Origin: Micromonospora sp. C95 | Lineage (GTDB): Bacteria > Actinomycetota > Actinomycetes > Mycobacteriales > Micromonosporaceae | Assembly (NCBI RefSeq): GCF_018070465.1 | Contig: NZ_JAGPXT010000003.1 | Coordinates: 186,001 to 250,000 of the forward strand | Reading direction: 5' to 3' | Length of the DNA stretch: 64,000 bases | In this document: piece after piece, positions 1 through 8,154 of the stretch | Layout of the letters: every line of letters starts with the position of its first letter | How positions within the stretch are numbered: position 1 is the stretch's first letter | Translations under genes and position numbers: made by a program | Notes under the pieces: generated by a model | Database searches by the model: none | The model's input: only the letters and a program-made list of their open reading frames with translations | What the model was told of the DNA's origin: nothing

Positions 1-113
1 GGGACGGCGAGCAGGCCGGGCACGGGTGACCGCGCCCGACCGCTGCGAGCCGTCGGAGGCGCGAGTCACGTCGATCCGACATGGACCGCGACAGAGGATC
101 ACCCGACCTGCGG

Positions 114-1535
114 TCAGCGGCCGTACGTCTCCAGCAGGCGCAACCAGACCTCACTTACCGTCGGGTACGCCGGCACCGCGTGCCACAGCCGGTCCAGCGG
201 GACCTCACCGACGATGGCGATCGTCGCGGCGTGGATCAGTTCCGCGACGTCCGGACCGGCGAGGGTGAATCCGACGATCACCTTCCGGTCCTCGTCGACA
301 ACCATCCGGGCATGTCCCTGGTAGCCGTCGGCGTGCAGGCTGGCCCCGGCGACGGTTGCCAGGTCGTAGTCCACGACCCGGATCCGCAGTCCGGCCGCCT
401 CTGCCGTAGCCGCGGTCAGCCCCACCGATGCGATCTCCGGGTCGCTGAACACCACCTGCGGCACCGCACGCTCATCGGCGGTCGCGGCGTGCCGGCCCCA
501 CCGGCCGTCATCGACCTTCTCACCCTTCGCCCGGGCAACGATCGCGTCGCCCACCGCGCGCGCCTGATACTTGCCCTGATGGGTCAGCAGCACCCGCCGG
601 TTCACATCACCCACGGCATACAGCCACCCGCCGCCGCCGACCACGCGCAGCGTGTCGTCGACCGTCAGCCAGGCACCCGGCACCAGTCCCACGCGGTCGA
701 GGCCGATGTCCTGGGTGTTCGGCGTCCGGCCGATCGCCACCAGCACCTCGTCCGCCTCGGCCCGCTCGCCGTCGGCGGTTGCGATGTGGACGATGCCGCT
801 GTCGTCGCGATGGACGGACACCGCCTCCGCGCCGAGGCGTACCGACACACCGGACTCGCGCAGCGACTCCGTGACCAACTCGCCGGCGAACGGCTCCGCC
901 GACGGCAGCAGACCGTCGCGGGCGAGCACCTCCACCGAAGACCCCAGAGCGGCGTACGCGGTCGCCATCTCGGTCGCCACCACGCCGCCACCGATGATGG
1001 CGAGTCGACGGGGCACCGACCCGGCCGAGGCGGCCTCGCGGCTGGACCACGGCGCCGCCGCGCGCAGACCCGGGATGTCGGGCAACAGGGCGCTGCTGCC
1101 GGTCGCCACGACCACCGCGTGCCGCGCGGTCAGCCGGGTCGTGACACCGTCCACGCCGGTCACCTCGACAACTCGGGCGGAAGCGATCCGCCCCTGGCCA
1201 CGGTGCAGGGCGACACCAGCCGACTCCAGCCAGGAAACCTGCCCGTCGTCCCGCCAGTGGGACGCGAAGGAGTCGCGCCGGCCGAGCACCGCAGCGGCGT
1301 CCAGGTCGCCCGTCAACGCCTCACGCGCACCCGGCAGCCGACGAGCCGCCCGCAACGCGGACGCGCTGCGTAGCAACGCCTTGGTGGGCATGCAGGCCCA
1401 GTACGAGCACTCCCCACCGACCAGTTCCCGCTCGACGATGGCGGCGGTCAGCCCGCCCTGCACGACCCGGTCGGCAACGTTCTCCCCGACCGGACCGGCA
1501 CCGATCACGACGACGTCGTACTCAGGTGAGGTCAT
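114..1535 (-). CDS. FAD/NAD(P)-dependent pyridine nucleotide-disulfide oxidoreductase
   Basis: Cytosolic flavoprotein of the class I disulfide reductase family (dihydrolipoyl dehydrogenase, mercuric reductase, SthA transhydrogenase), 473 residues. The N-terminal dinucleotide site reads VVIGAGPVGEN. The redox-active pair lies in GGECSYWAC (Cys43 and Cys48), with the usual four-residue spacing. A second dinucleotide site, AIIGGGVVATE, and the C-terminal dimerisation domain follow. The C-terminal active-site motif reads AYPTVSE where true lipoamide dehydrogenases have AHPTxSE, so the catalytic His is replaced by Tyr, as in SthA and MerA-like members; the electron acceptor is therefore uncertain. 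The start chosen is the ATG one base after the stop of the upstream membrane-protein gene, preceded by GAAGGG. An in-frame upstream ATG at 1556 would overlap that gene. It is probably the second gene of a TetR-controlled operon. Confidence 0.88.
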   Translation of the reverse strand: MTSPEYDVVVIGAGPVGENVADRVVQGGLTAAIVERELVGGECSYWACMPTKALLRSASALRAARRLPGAREALTGDLDAAAVLGRRDSFASHWRDDGQVSWLESAGVALHRGQGRIASARVVEVTGVDGVTTRLTARHAVVVATGSSALLPDIPGLRAAAPWSSREAASAGSVPRRLAIIGGGVVATEMATAYAALGSSVEVLARDGLLPSAEPFAGELVTESLRESGVSVRLGAEAVSVHRDDSGIVHIATADGERAEADEVLVAIGRTPNTQDIGLDRVGLVPGAWLTVDDTLRVVGGGGWLYAVGDVNRRVLLTHQGKYQARAVGDAIVARAKGEKVDDGRWGRHAATADERAVPQVVFSDPEIASVGLTAATAEAAGLRIRVVDYDLATVAGASLHADGYQGHARMVVDEDRKVIVGFTLAGPDVAELIHAATIAIVGEVPLDRLWHAVPAYPTVSEVWLRLLETYGR

Positions 1536-1536
1536 G

Positions 1537-2097
1537 TCAGTTGCCCTTCGCGGCACGGCCGAGACGGACGGCCGCGATCAGGAAGAAGATGGCGCCGGGA
1601 ATGGCGTAGCCGGCCGCGTTGATCAGCGACGGGTCATTCGCGGAGGCGGCGACGATGAAGGACCCACCAGCCAGCACCGAGATGCCACCGCTGATGATCA
1701 TCGGCCACTGGCCGCCCATCCGCCGACGGGTGACACCGACGATCAACTGGATCAGACCGGCGACGATCGCCCAGGCACCCCAGACCCGCAGGACAGCGGG
1801 AACACCGGACGCGCCGGCGACACCCACCCCGACCGCCGTGACGAGGCTCACCGCGATGTTCACATACAGCAGGGCCGGCGAGCCGGTGGCCCTTGCCGAA
1901 CGAAGATCGTAGATGGCGGCGCCCACGTCGAACAGCGGGTAGAGCACGAACAGCGCCACCGCGAGCGGTCCGATCTCCTTGGCGGAGGCGATCGTCACGC
2001 CGGCCCACACAATGGCGAACGCGAAGCGGATGAAGTACAACCGCCGCAAGGCGGAGGCAGCCGCGGAGATTCCGGGCGAAGCGGCAATGGTGGCCAC
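1537..2097 (-). CDS. Small integral membrane protein, first gene of TetR-regulated operon
   Basis: A 186-residue hydrophobic protein with about six predicted membrane segments, such as FAIVWAGVTIA, ALFVLYPLFDVGA and AIVAGLIQLIVGV. It resembles DUF308/HdeD-like or DoxX-like small membrane proteins of actinobacteria, but no catalytic residues can be named and the function is unknown. The start is the GTG reading VATIAASPG, because AAAGGG lies six bases upstream; the in-frame TTG at 2112 has no ribosome site. The gene lies one base before the oxidoreductase gene and opposite the TetR gene. The shared intergenic region holds three copies of one palindrome, so the membrane protein and oxidoreductase are probably derepressed together. 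Confidence 0.72.
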   Translation of the reverse strand: MATIAASPGISAAASALRRLYFIRFAFAIVWAGVTIASAKEIGPLAVALFVLYPLFDVGAAIYDLRSARATGSPALLYVNIAVSLVTAVGVGVAGASGVPAVLRVWGAWAIVAGLIQLIVGVTRRRMGGQWPMIISGGISVLAGGSFIVAASANDPSLINAAGYAIPGAIFFLIAAVRLGRAAKGN

Positions 2098-2124
2098 GGG
2101 TGACCCTTTCAACGGAGGAGTGAG

Positions 2125-2142
2125 AGACCGAACGTTCTGTCT
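2125..2142. promoter_or_regulatory. TetR operator copy 1
   Basis: AGACCGAACGTTCTGTCT is an 18-base near-perfect inverted repeat: 16 of 18 positions pair around the core GAACGTTC. It lies 28 bases from the membrane-protein start and is the most symmetrical of three copies. Confidence 0.8.
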
Positions 2143-2175
2143 CTATCAGCATGCCAGGGGTGGCCCGTACCGTCA

Positions 2176-2193
2176 AGACCGAACGTTCTGCCC
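2176..2193. promoter_or_regulatory. TetR operator copy 2
   Basis: AGACCGAACGTTCTGCCC shares the first 15 bases with copy 1, and the GAACGTTC core is intact. It is 51 bases from copy 1, close to five helical turns, in the middle of the divergent intergenic region. Confidence 0.75.
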
Positions 2194-2234
2194 ATGGCGA
2201 CGGAGCGGAGCTGGACCCTGAGGTCGCTTCCATC

Positions 2235-2252
2235 AGACCGAACGTTCTGTTC
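2235..2252. promoter_or_regulatory. TetR operator copy 3
   Basis: AGACCGAACGTTCTGTTC ends 14 bases before the TetR start codon, so a bound repressor would block its own gene. It shares the first 16 bases with copy 1 and lies 59 bases from copy 2. Confidence 0.78.
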
Positions 2253-2266
2253 GTTAGGATGGTGGT

Positions 2267-2851
2267 ATGACCCGCGGCAAACCCGACACTCGGCCCTCTG
2301 AGGCGCGCCTCAGGCTTCTCGCCACGGCAACCAGGATCTTCTACGCGGAGGGCATCCACTCCGTCGGTGTCGACCGGATCATCGCCGAGGCGAAGGTGAC
2401 CCGGGCGACCTTCTACCGGCACTTCCCGAGCAAGGACGACCTCATTCTCGCCTACCTGCGCGAGGTCCACGAGCTGGAGCGCGGCACGGTCGACGCGGCC
2501 ATCGCCGACAATTCGTCACCGGTCGACCCGCTCCTGGCCATTGCCGGCTCCATCGCCAAGAACATCCAGTCCCCCGGTTTCCGTGGCTGCGCCTTTCTGA
2601 ACGCGGCAGCGGAGTATCCCGACACGGAACATCCCGTCCGCCAGGAGATCATCGGCCACCGGCAGTGGTTCCTGGACACGCTCAGCAAGCTGATGTCGCA
2701 GGTTCACCCGGAAACGGCGGACCCGGCCGCGCGCCGTTTCGTCATGCTCCGCGACGGCGCCATGGCAGCCGGATGCCTCTTCGACCCCGCGTTGGTGTCC
2801 GAGACGTTCCTGCACGGCGTCGAGGACCTTCTTCAGACCGACGCCCACTAG
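2267..2851 (+). CDS. TetR/AcrR family transcriptional regulator
   Basis: A 194-residue DNA-binding repressor. The TetR helix-turn-helix spans about residues 34-53 (VDRIIAEAKVTRATFYRHF), followed by the typical PSKDDLI linker. The C-terminal ligand/dimer domain carries FRGCAFLNAAAEYPD, a signature of TetR members related to QacR/YxaF-type repressors that often sense reactive or hydrophobic compounds. The gene is divergent from the membrane protein/oxidoreductase pair, with three copies of an 18-base palindrome between them, so autoregulation plus repression of the pair is likely. The ligand is unknown. Its stop overlaps the stop of the convergent hydrolase gene by four bases. Confidence 0.92.
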   Translation: MTRGKPDTRPSEARLRLLATATRIFYAEGIHSVGVDRIIAEAKVTRATFYRHFPSKDDLILAYLREVHELERGTVDAAIADNSSPVDPLLAIAGSIAKNIQSPGFRGCAFLNAAAEYPDTEHPVRQEIIGHRQWFLDTLSKLMSQVHPETADPAARRFVMLRDGAMAAGCLFDPALVSETFLHGVEDLLQTDAH

Positions 2852-3582
2852 CGTAGGTGCCGGGCGAAGAACTCGGCCGCGCCCTCCCCTGCGTACCAGG
2901 GAACACCCGTGTGTCCGCCCATGTTGGCGTGCAGCGTCTTCTCCTTGGAGCCGAAGGCGTCGAACAGATTCAGGGCCGCCTGTCGATCGTTCCCTTCGTC
3001 ATCCCACTGCAACAGCACGTGCAGCGGAATGGTGACCTGTCGGGCCTGCTCGAACATGAGGCGCGGCACGAAACTCCCGGCGAAGAGGCCGGCCGCCACG
3101 ATACGGGGCTCCACCACCGCGAGCCGGATGCCGACGGAGATCACTCCCCCCGAGTACCCGACCGGGCCGCCGATCTCGGGCAGCGACAGGAGGGCATCCA
3201 GAGCAGCCTGCGATTCCGGGACCGCCTTGTCGACGAGCGGCAGGACGAGGGCGTCGATGATGTCGTCGTTGACCGGTTCGCCGGCCTCCAGCGCCCGGCG
3301 CAGGTCGACCCGGGCCCGTTCGACAGCGGCCAGAGGAGGCCGATCGCCGCTGCCGGGCAACTCGATGGCAGCTGCGGCGAAACCGTCCGCCACGGCCCGC
3401 CGGGCCCGCGCCACCAGACGGGGATACATCCTGCCCAGCCCGAGTGGAGGGTGGCCGAGCAGGATCAGCGGGACGGGTGCTGTCGCAGAAGCGGGCGTCC
3501 ACAGGACGCCGGGGATCTCGTCGAGAGCGAACTCGCGTTCGAGGAGGCCGTCATCGAGGTGTCGTTCAGAGGTGAATCGCAT
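2848..3582 (-). CDS. Alpha/beta-hydrolase (dienelactone-hydrolase-like)
   Basis: A 244-residue soluble hydrolase with no signal peptide. The nucleophile elbow is GYSGG with Ser144. An Asp in QWDDEGNDR (about 194-195) and His224 in MGGHTG complete a plausible triad. The N-terminal LLGHPPLG corresponds to the oxyanion-hole strand turn. The family cleaves esters or lactones; the substrate cannot be read from the sequence. The ATG is preceded by GAAGGGCACCACC. A short ORF with a strong ribosome site lies just upstream on the same strand. The 3' end overlaps the convergent TetR gene by four bases, leaving no room for a separate terminator. Confidence 0.85.
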   Translation of the reverse strand: MRFTSERHLDDGLLEREFALDEIPGVLWTPASATAPVPLILLGHPPLGLGRMYPRLVARARRAVADGFAAAAIELPGSGDRPPLAAVERARVDLRRALEAGEPVNDDIIDALVLPLVDKAVPESQAALDALLSLPEIGGPVGYSGGVISVGIRLAVVEPRIVAAGLFAGSFVPRLMFEQARQVTIPLHVLLQWDDEGNDRQAALNLFDAFGSKEKTLHANMGGHTGVPWYAGEGAAEFFARHLR

Positions 3583-3627
3583 GGTGGTGCCCTTCGGGAG
3601 TGCTCGTGGACGGCGCTCCCGGACGAT

Positions 3628-3678
3628 CTATCGCCCGACCGTGACACCAGGGAGAGCACCCATGTCGTAAACGTTCAC
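3628..3678 (-). CDS. Possible 16-residue leader ORF upstream of the hydrolase
   Basis: A GTG start is preceded by GGGAGGTGAT, one of the strongest ribosome sites in the window, and opens VNVYDMGALPGVTVGR before a TAG, 46 bases upstream of the hydrolase ATG. It could be a leader peptide, the truncated start of a lost gene, or chance. No attenuator hairpin was found between it and the hydrolase. Confidence 0.33.
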   Translation of the reverse strand: MNVYDMGALPGVTVGR

Positions 3679-3772
3679 GGGTATCACCTCCCTGGTCTTC
3701 CGCACGGCCGCCGGCCAAACTAGCAGCGGGCCGCCGCGGGCCGCCACGCAGTTTTCTGCGCCGGCTTCGCGA

Positions 3773-5032
3773 TCACCGGATGCCGCGGATGCGTAGCATC
3801 AGCAGCCCGGATGCCACCGCGCACAGGGATCCGAAGGCGAACAGCGCCGGATAGCCGCCGAACCAGGTGATCAACGCACCGGCCACCGCCCCGGCCAGCA
3901 GCTGGGGCAGGCCGGTGGCCACCTGCAGGATGCCCAGGTCACGGCCCTCGCTGTCGGCATCGGGCAGGACCAGGGACATGACTGCCAGGTCGACCGCGAA
4001 GTAGGTGCCGATCGAGGCGCCCAGGCAGGCAGCGTAGATCAGCATTCCGGTCCAGGTCGGCATCGCCAGGGGGATGGCCATCGACGCGGCGACGCCCAGG
4101 GCGCTCACCCCGACGACCATCTTCCGGCGATCCACCTTGTCCGCGATCCAGCCGGTGAGGCCGGCCACCACCACCCACACCAAGATGCTCAGCGTCAGCA
4201 TGGTGGTCACCGCCGCGGCCACATCGCCGCCGGGCACGTTCTCGGAGCCGATGTAGTCCTGCAATGTGTAGAAGAGGTAGCCGCTGACCACGTAGTAGGA
4301 CGCGAAGAGCATGAACCGGCTCGCGAATGCCAGCCGAAAGTCACGGGCCGCGAAGGCGGTGAAGAACGACCGCAGCAGATCACCGAGACGCCTGCGCTCA
4401 CGCACGACGAGCGGCAGGTCCCGCGCCGACTCCTCCCGGGCTCCGAACAACAGCAGCGCGGTGGTGACCAGCAGTACCCCGGCGATGACGGCATAGGCGG
4501 TCAGCTGGTTCACCCGGCTGGCGATCTGAACGCCCAGAACGACGCCGGCCGGCGTGCCCATCCCGATGACTCCGGCCGCCAGGCCACGGCGGTCGTCGGG
4601 AACCCGGTCGGGCAGGATCGCGGTGATCGCACCGGAGTAGAGGTTCGCCGCGAACCACAACACCATTGTGGTCGCGACCAGCCCCAGCAGGCTATCGGCC
4701 AGGCCCATGAGGATGCAGGCGACAGCCGAGACCACCGCGGCCCCGGCGATCCACGGCGTTCGACGTCCGAACCGGGAACGCGTGCGGTCGGACAGCGCAC
4801 CACCAACGGGAATCGCGACCATGGTCGCGACGGCGGCGAGGGTGTTGAGCAGGGCGAGGTTGCCGACCTTCGACGCCGGGTCCACCGCCTCGACCTGCGC
4901 CGGGAGGATGACCGCCGAGATGCCGTTGAAAAGCGCGTACATGGCCGCCGTGGCCGGAAAGAGCAGGACCAGCAGGCGGCCGACACGTGGTCGTGACGCC
5001 GACACGTGCGAAGGGCGGCGTACGTCAGTCAT
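3773..5032 (-). CDS. MFS transporter (GPH/SLC45-like sugar:cation symporter type)
   Basis: A 419-residue integral membrane protein with about 12 segments. The loop between segments 2 and 3 reads GGALSDRTRSRFGRRTPWI, which matches the DxTxSRxGRRxPW signature of GPH and SLC45-type sugar symporters rather than drug exporters. That signature is family knowledge; the substrate is unknown. The ATG at MTDVRRP has GGAG six to seven bases upstream. The longer reading frame, which would start at 5212, would run into the divergent regulator gene and its N-terminal extension is not membrane-protein-like. An 86-base region separates it from the divergent giant regulator, which may control it. Confidence 0.85.
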   Translation of the reverse strand: MTDVRRPSHVSASRPRVGRLLVLLFPATAAMYALFNGISAVILPAQVEAVDPASKVGNLALLNTLAAVATMVAIPVGGALSDRTRSRFGRRTPWIAGAAVVSAVACILMGLADSLLGLVATTMVLWFAANLYSGAITAILPDRVPDDRRGLAAGVIGMGTPAGVVLGVQIASRVNQLTAYAVIAGVLLVTTALLLFGAREESARDLPLVVRERRRLGDLLRSFFTAFAARDFRLAFASRFMLFASYYVVSGYLFYTLQDYIGSENVPGGDVAAAVTTMLTLSILVWVVVAGLTGWIADKVDRRKMVVGVSALGVAASMAIPLAMPTWTGMLIYAACLGASIGTYFAVDLAVMSLVLPDADSEGRDLGILQVATGLPQLLAGAVAGALITWFGGYPALFAFGSLCAVASGLLMLRIRGIR

Positions 5033-5118
5033 GAGGTCTCCGGTCAGGTCGAGCGGAGTAAGGATCATGCCATCAGTCGCCTGGCCGGCTTCGACGGCGT
5101 GGATGGTATCGTCCGCCT

Positions 5119-8100
5119 GTGGAAGGAGCTCCGTACCGTTTCGACGGGTTCGAGCTTGACACCTCCCTCTACGAACTCCGGCTCGCGGGCAAGCGAGTCC
5201 CGCTGGAGCCACGGGCGTTCGACGTCCTTCTGCACCTGATGAGGAATCGTGACCGAGTCGTCTCCAAGGAGGAGCTTCTCGACTCGGTCTGGGGCGACCG
5301 TTTCGTGACCGACGCCGCGGTCACCACGGTGCTCCGGGCCGTCCGGCTGGCGATCGGCGACGCCGGCAAGGAACAGCGGCTGATCCGTACCGTCTATCGC
5401 CGGGGCTACCAGTTCATCGGGCCCGTCACACAGACGCCGGCCAGCTCGGCGGCAGGGGATGCCGCGGCGCTACCCGCTCGGTTGGCGATGTCGTCAGGTC
5501 TCGGATTCACCGGACGGCAGCACGAGCGTGCGGCACTCGCGGACGCGTGGAAGGAGGTACACGCCTCGCGGCAGCGTCGGTTGGTGCTGCTGAGCGGCGA
5601 GGCGGGGATAGGTAAGACGACGCTGTGTTCGGTGTTCGCGGCCTCGGTACAGCACGAGGCGGTGGTGCTGTACGGGCGTTGCGACGAGGAACTGTCGATT
5701 CCCTATCAGCCATGGCGGGAAGTGCTGACGAGTCTCGACCGCGACGCCCACGATGTCGTCGCCGGTCGCCGCGACGGGCTCGCACCGCTGCTGGGTGGTG
5801 CGAGCGCGGTGAGCCTGGAATCGGATTCGGCTCGGTTCGCGCTCTACAACTCGGTCCTCGACGTACTCGGTGCCGTCTCGGTGCGCGGTCGACCGGCGCT
5901 CATCGTGCTCGACGATCTGCACTGGGCGGACATGCAGACGCTCGCTCTGCTGCGGCACGTCGCCGAGCGGGCCTTGACGACACCGGTCCTGGTCGTCGCG
6001 ACGTTCCGCGATTCCGACTTCGACGCGTCGCATCCGCTGAACGCGCTGCTGGCCGCCACCCATCGCGAGCCCGGGACGATCCGGCTGGCCCTACGTGGTC
6101 TCGACGACAGCGAGGTGCTCGGCCTGCTGGAGACGATCGCCGGCCACGAGATGGACCGCAACGGGCGCACACTGCGGGATCTGTTGCGCGCGGAGACGGA
6201 AGGCAACCCGTTCTTCGTCACCGAGATTCTGCGTCATCTCGCCGAGACCGGGGCGATCAGCCGCCAGCAGGATGGCCGCTGGACGGCTCCGACGCGGCTG
6301 CTGGCCCGGGGGCTGCCCGTCAGCGTCCGGGAGGTCGTGGGCCGCCGCGTCCAGCGACTCGGATCCGACACCCGCCGCGCGTTGGACATCGCGTCGGTCC
6401 TCGGCCGGGACTTCGAACTCGACCTGCTCTCGGAATTGCTCAGCGAAGGACCACTGCGAACGTTCGAGCGGCTGGCGCCGGCGGTCGACAACGCGCTCGT
6501 CACGGACGCCCTCGGACGGTTCGCCTTCACGCACGCCATCGTCGCCCACACGCTGTACGCCGAGTTGAACCCCACCGCGCGGGCGTTCATCCACCAGGCG
6601 ATCGCGACGGCCATGGAGCGACGGATCGGCGATGACGCGGGCGAGCGGGCGGCCGAGATCGCCCACCACTGGATCCATGCCGTCGCACCGGCGAACCGCG
6701 CCAAGGCAGCGGAATATTCGCAGCAGGCGGGCAGCTACGCGCTGACCCACGTGGCACCCGACGAGGCGGTCATCTGGTATCGCCACGCCCTTGAGCTGAT
6801 TCCCGCCGGTCCCACGGTGCAACGCTGTGAGTGCCTCGTCGGTCTCGGCACCGCGCAGCGTCAATCCGGTGACCCCGCGCACCGTGAGACGCTGCTCGAA
6901 GCCGGTCGCCTCGCGATCCAACTCCACCACGACGACCTTCTCGTCCGTGCCGCACTCGCCAACAACCGTGGCGACGTCAGCGGATTCGGGACGACAGACG
7001 ACGACCGGGTCCAGATCCTGCGCCGGGCGATCGCCGCGCAGCCCGACCCGGCGGACGGTGCGCTGCTGCACGCGATTCTCGCCATCGAGATCCATGCCAC
7101 CGCCGCCGAGGATCTGGAAGAGGCCGCCGCCCGGGCGGTGACGCTCGCCCACGAGGCCGGCGACGACCATGTCCTCGCGCACGTCGTGCGGCTCACCGAA
7201 AGCGCCCTGCGTACGCTGGACGCCCTTGATCGTCGCGAACAGTTGCTGCAGGCGGGCATCACGGCCGCAGAGCGAACCGGTGACGCGCGGTTGCGCGGCA
7301 TCCTCTCGATGTCCCACCACGAGATCGCGCTCGAGCGCGGCGACCGCGAGGTGATGAACCGGGAGAAGGGCATCCGCGACGCGTTCGCCCAGCGCAGTCC
7401 GGAACCTTTCGTCCGCTGGACCAATGCGCAGACGTCGTCGATGCACCATTTCCTGGACGGCGACCTGGCCGGAGCCGAAGCCGCCGCGAACACAGCCCTC
7501 GAACTCGGCGTCGCAACCGGCCAGCCCGAGGCGTTCTTCGGCTACGCGGGCCAACTCTTTCAGATCCGCCGGGCCCAGGACCGACTGGCAGAGGTGGCCG
7601 AGGCCATGGAACAGGTTCTCGAAAAGAACCCCACGCTGCAGGTGTTCCAGGCGGGCATGGCCTACGTGTGGTGCGAGCTCGGCCGGGAAGCCGACGCCCG
7701 TACGCTCACCGACTCCCTCGACGTCTCCGCCGGGGGCGCGCCCCAGTTCTGGTCCACCGCCCTGATGCTGTGGGCCGAGGTCTGCCACCGGCTCGTCCTG
7801 CCCGCATCCGCCTCCCGCCTCGTGCCGCTCCTCGACGGTTGGCGCGACCGGGTCGCCAGCACCGGCGCGACCACCGAAGGTTCGATCGCCTACGGGCTCG
7901 GCCTCGCACTGGCCACGGTCGGCCGAAGCGATGATGCACGAGCCGCCTACGACCTGGCCCTGACCGTGAACCGGCGGCTGCGGTCCCCCCTGTTCGTCGC
8001 CCGCACCCAGGTCGCCTATGCCGAGCTGCTCGCCGGGACCGAACCCGATCGGGCGCACACGCTCGTCACCGACGCGCGAGCGGCTGCCAGGCACTTCGGT

Positions 8101-8151
8101 TTCGCATTCGTCGACCGGCGCGCCCAGCAACTCCTCGACCGTCTCGGATGA
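5119..8151 (+). CDS. Winged-helix / AAA ATPase / TPR giant transcriptional regulator
   Basis: A 1010-residue cytosolic regulator. Residues 5-102 form an OmpR/CadC-type winged helix (FDGFELDTSLYELRLAGK ... YRRGYQFIG). An AAA_16-like ATPase follows, with Walker A GEAGIGKTT at 160-168 and a Walker B strand ending LIVLDDLHWAD. The C-terminal half is helical and TPR-like. No C-terminal LuxR helix-turn-helix was found, so DNA binding is by the N-terminal domain, as in SARP-like or CadC-like architectures. The GTG start gives the full winged helix. Transcription is divergent from the MFS gene, its most likely target. Its stop lies three bases from the end of the convergent ferric-reductase-like gene. 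Confidence 0.88.
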   Translation: MEGAPYRFDGFELDTSLYELRLAGKRVPLEPRAFDVLLHLMRNRDRVVSKEELLDSVWGDRFVTDAAVTTVLRAVRLAIGDAGKEQRLIRTVYRRGYQFIGPVTQTPASSAAGDAAALPARLAMSSGLGFTGRQHERAALADAWKEVHASRQRRLVLLSGEAGIGKTTLCSVFAASVQHEAVVLYGRCDEELSIPYQPWREVLTSLDRDAHDVVAGRRDGLAPLLGGASAVSLESDSARFALYNSVLDVLGAVSVRGRPALIVLDDLHWADMQTLALLRHVAERALTTPVLVVATFRDSDFDASHPLNALLAATHREPGTIRLALRGLDDSEVLGLLETIAGHEMDRNGRTLRDLLRAETEGNPFFVTEILRHLAETGAISRQQDGRWTAPTRLLARGLPVSVREVVGRRVQRLGSDTRRALDIASVLGRDFELDLLSELLSEGPLRTFERLAPAVDNALVTDALGRFAFTHAIVAHTLYAELNPTARAFIHQAIATAMERRIGDDAGERAAEIAHHWIHAVAPANRAKAAEYSQQAGSYALTHVAPDEAVIWYRHALELIPAGPTVQRCECLVGLGTAQRQSGDPAHRETLLEAGRLAIQLHHDDLLVRAALANNRGDVSGFGTTDDDRVQILRRAIAAQPDPADGALLHAILAIEIHATAAEDLEEAAARAVTLAHEAGDDHVLAHVVRLTESALRTLDALDRREQLLQAGITAAERTGDARLRGILSMSHHEIALERGDREVMNREKGIRDAFAQRSPEPFVRWTNAQTSSMHHFLDGDLAGAEAAANTALELGVATGQPEAFFGYAGQLFQIRRAQDRLAEVAEAMEQVLEKNPTLQVFQAGMAYVWCELGREADARTLTDSLDVSAGGAPQFWSTALMLWAEVCHRLVLPASASRLVPLLDGWRDRVASTGATTEGSIAYGLGLALATVGRSDDARAAYDLALTVNRRLRSPLFVARTQVAYAELLAGTEPDRAHTLVTDARAAARHFGFAFVDRRAQQLLDRLG

Positions 8152-8154
8152 GGG

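Noticed and set aside
1..113. A short reading frame at the left edge
   Set aside because: No ribosome site, no homology and basic shadow-like composition; nothing supported there.
3668..3682. GTGAACGTTTACGAC in the hydrolase upstream region as a fourth TetR operator
   Set aside because: Only seven of eight core bases match GAACGTTC and the outer arms do not match the three sites at 2125-2252; it also overlaps the short ORF start.
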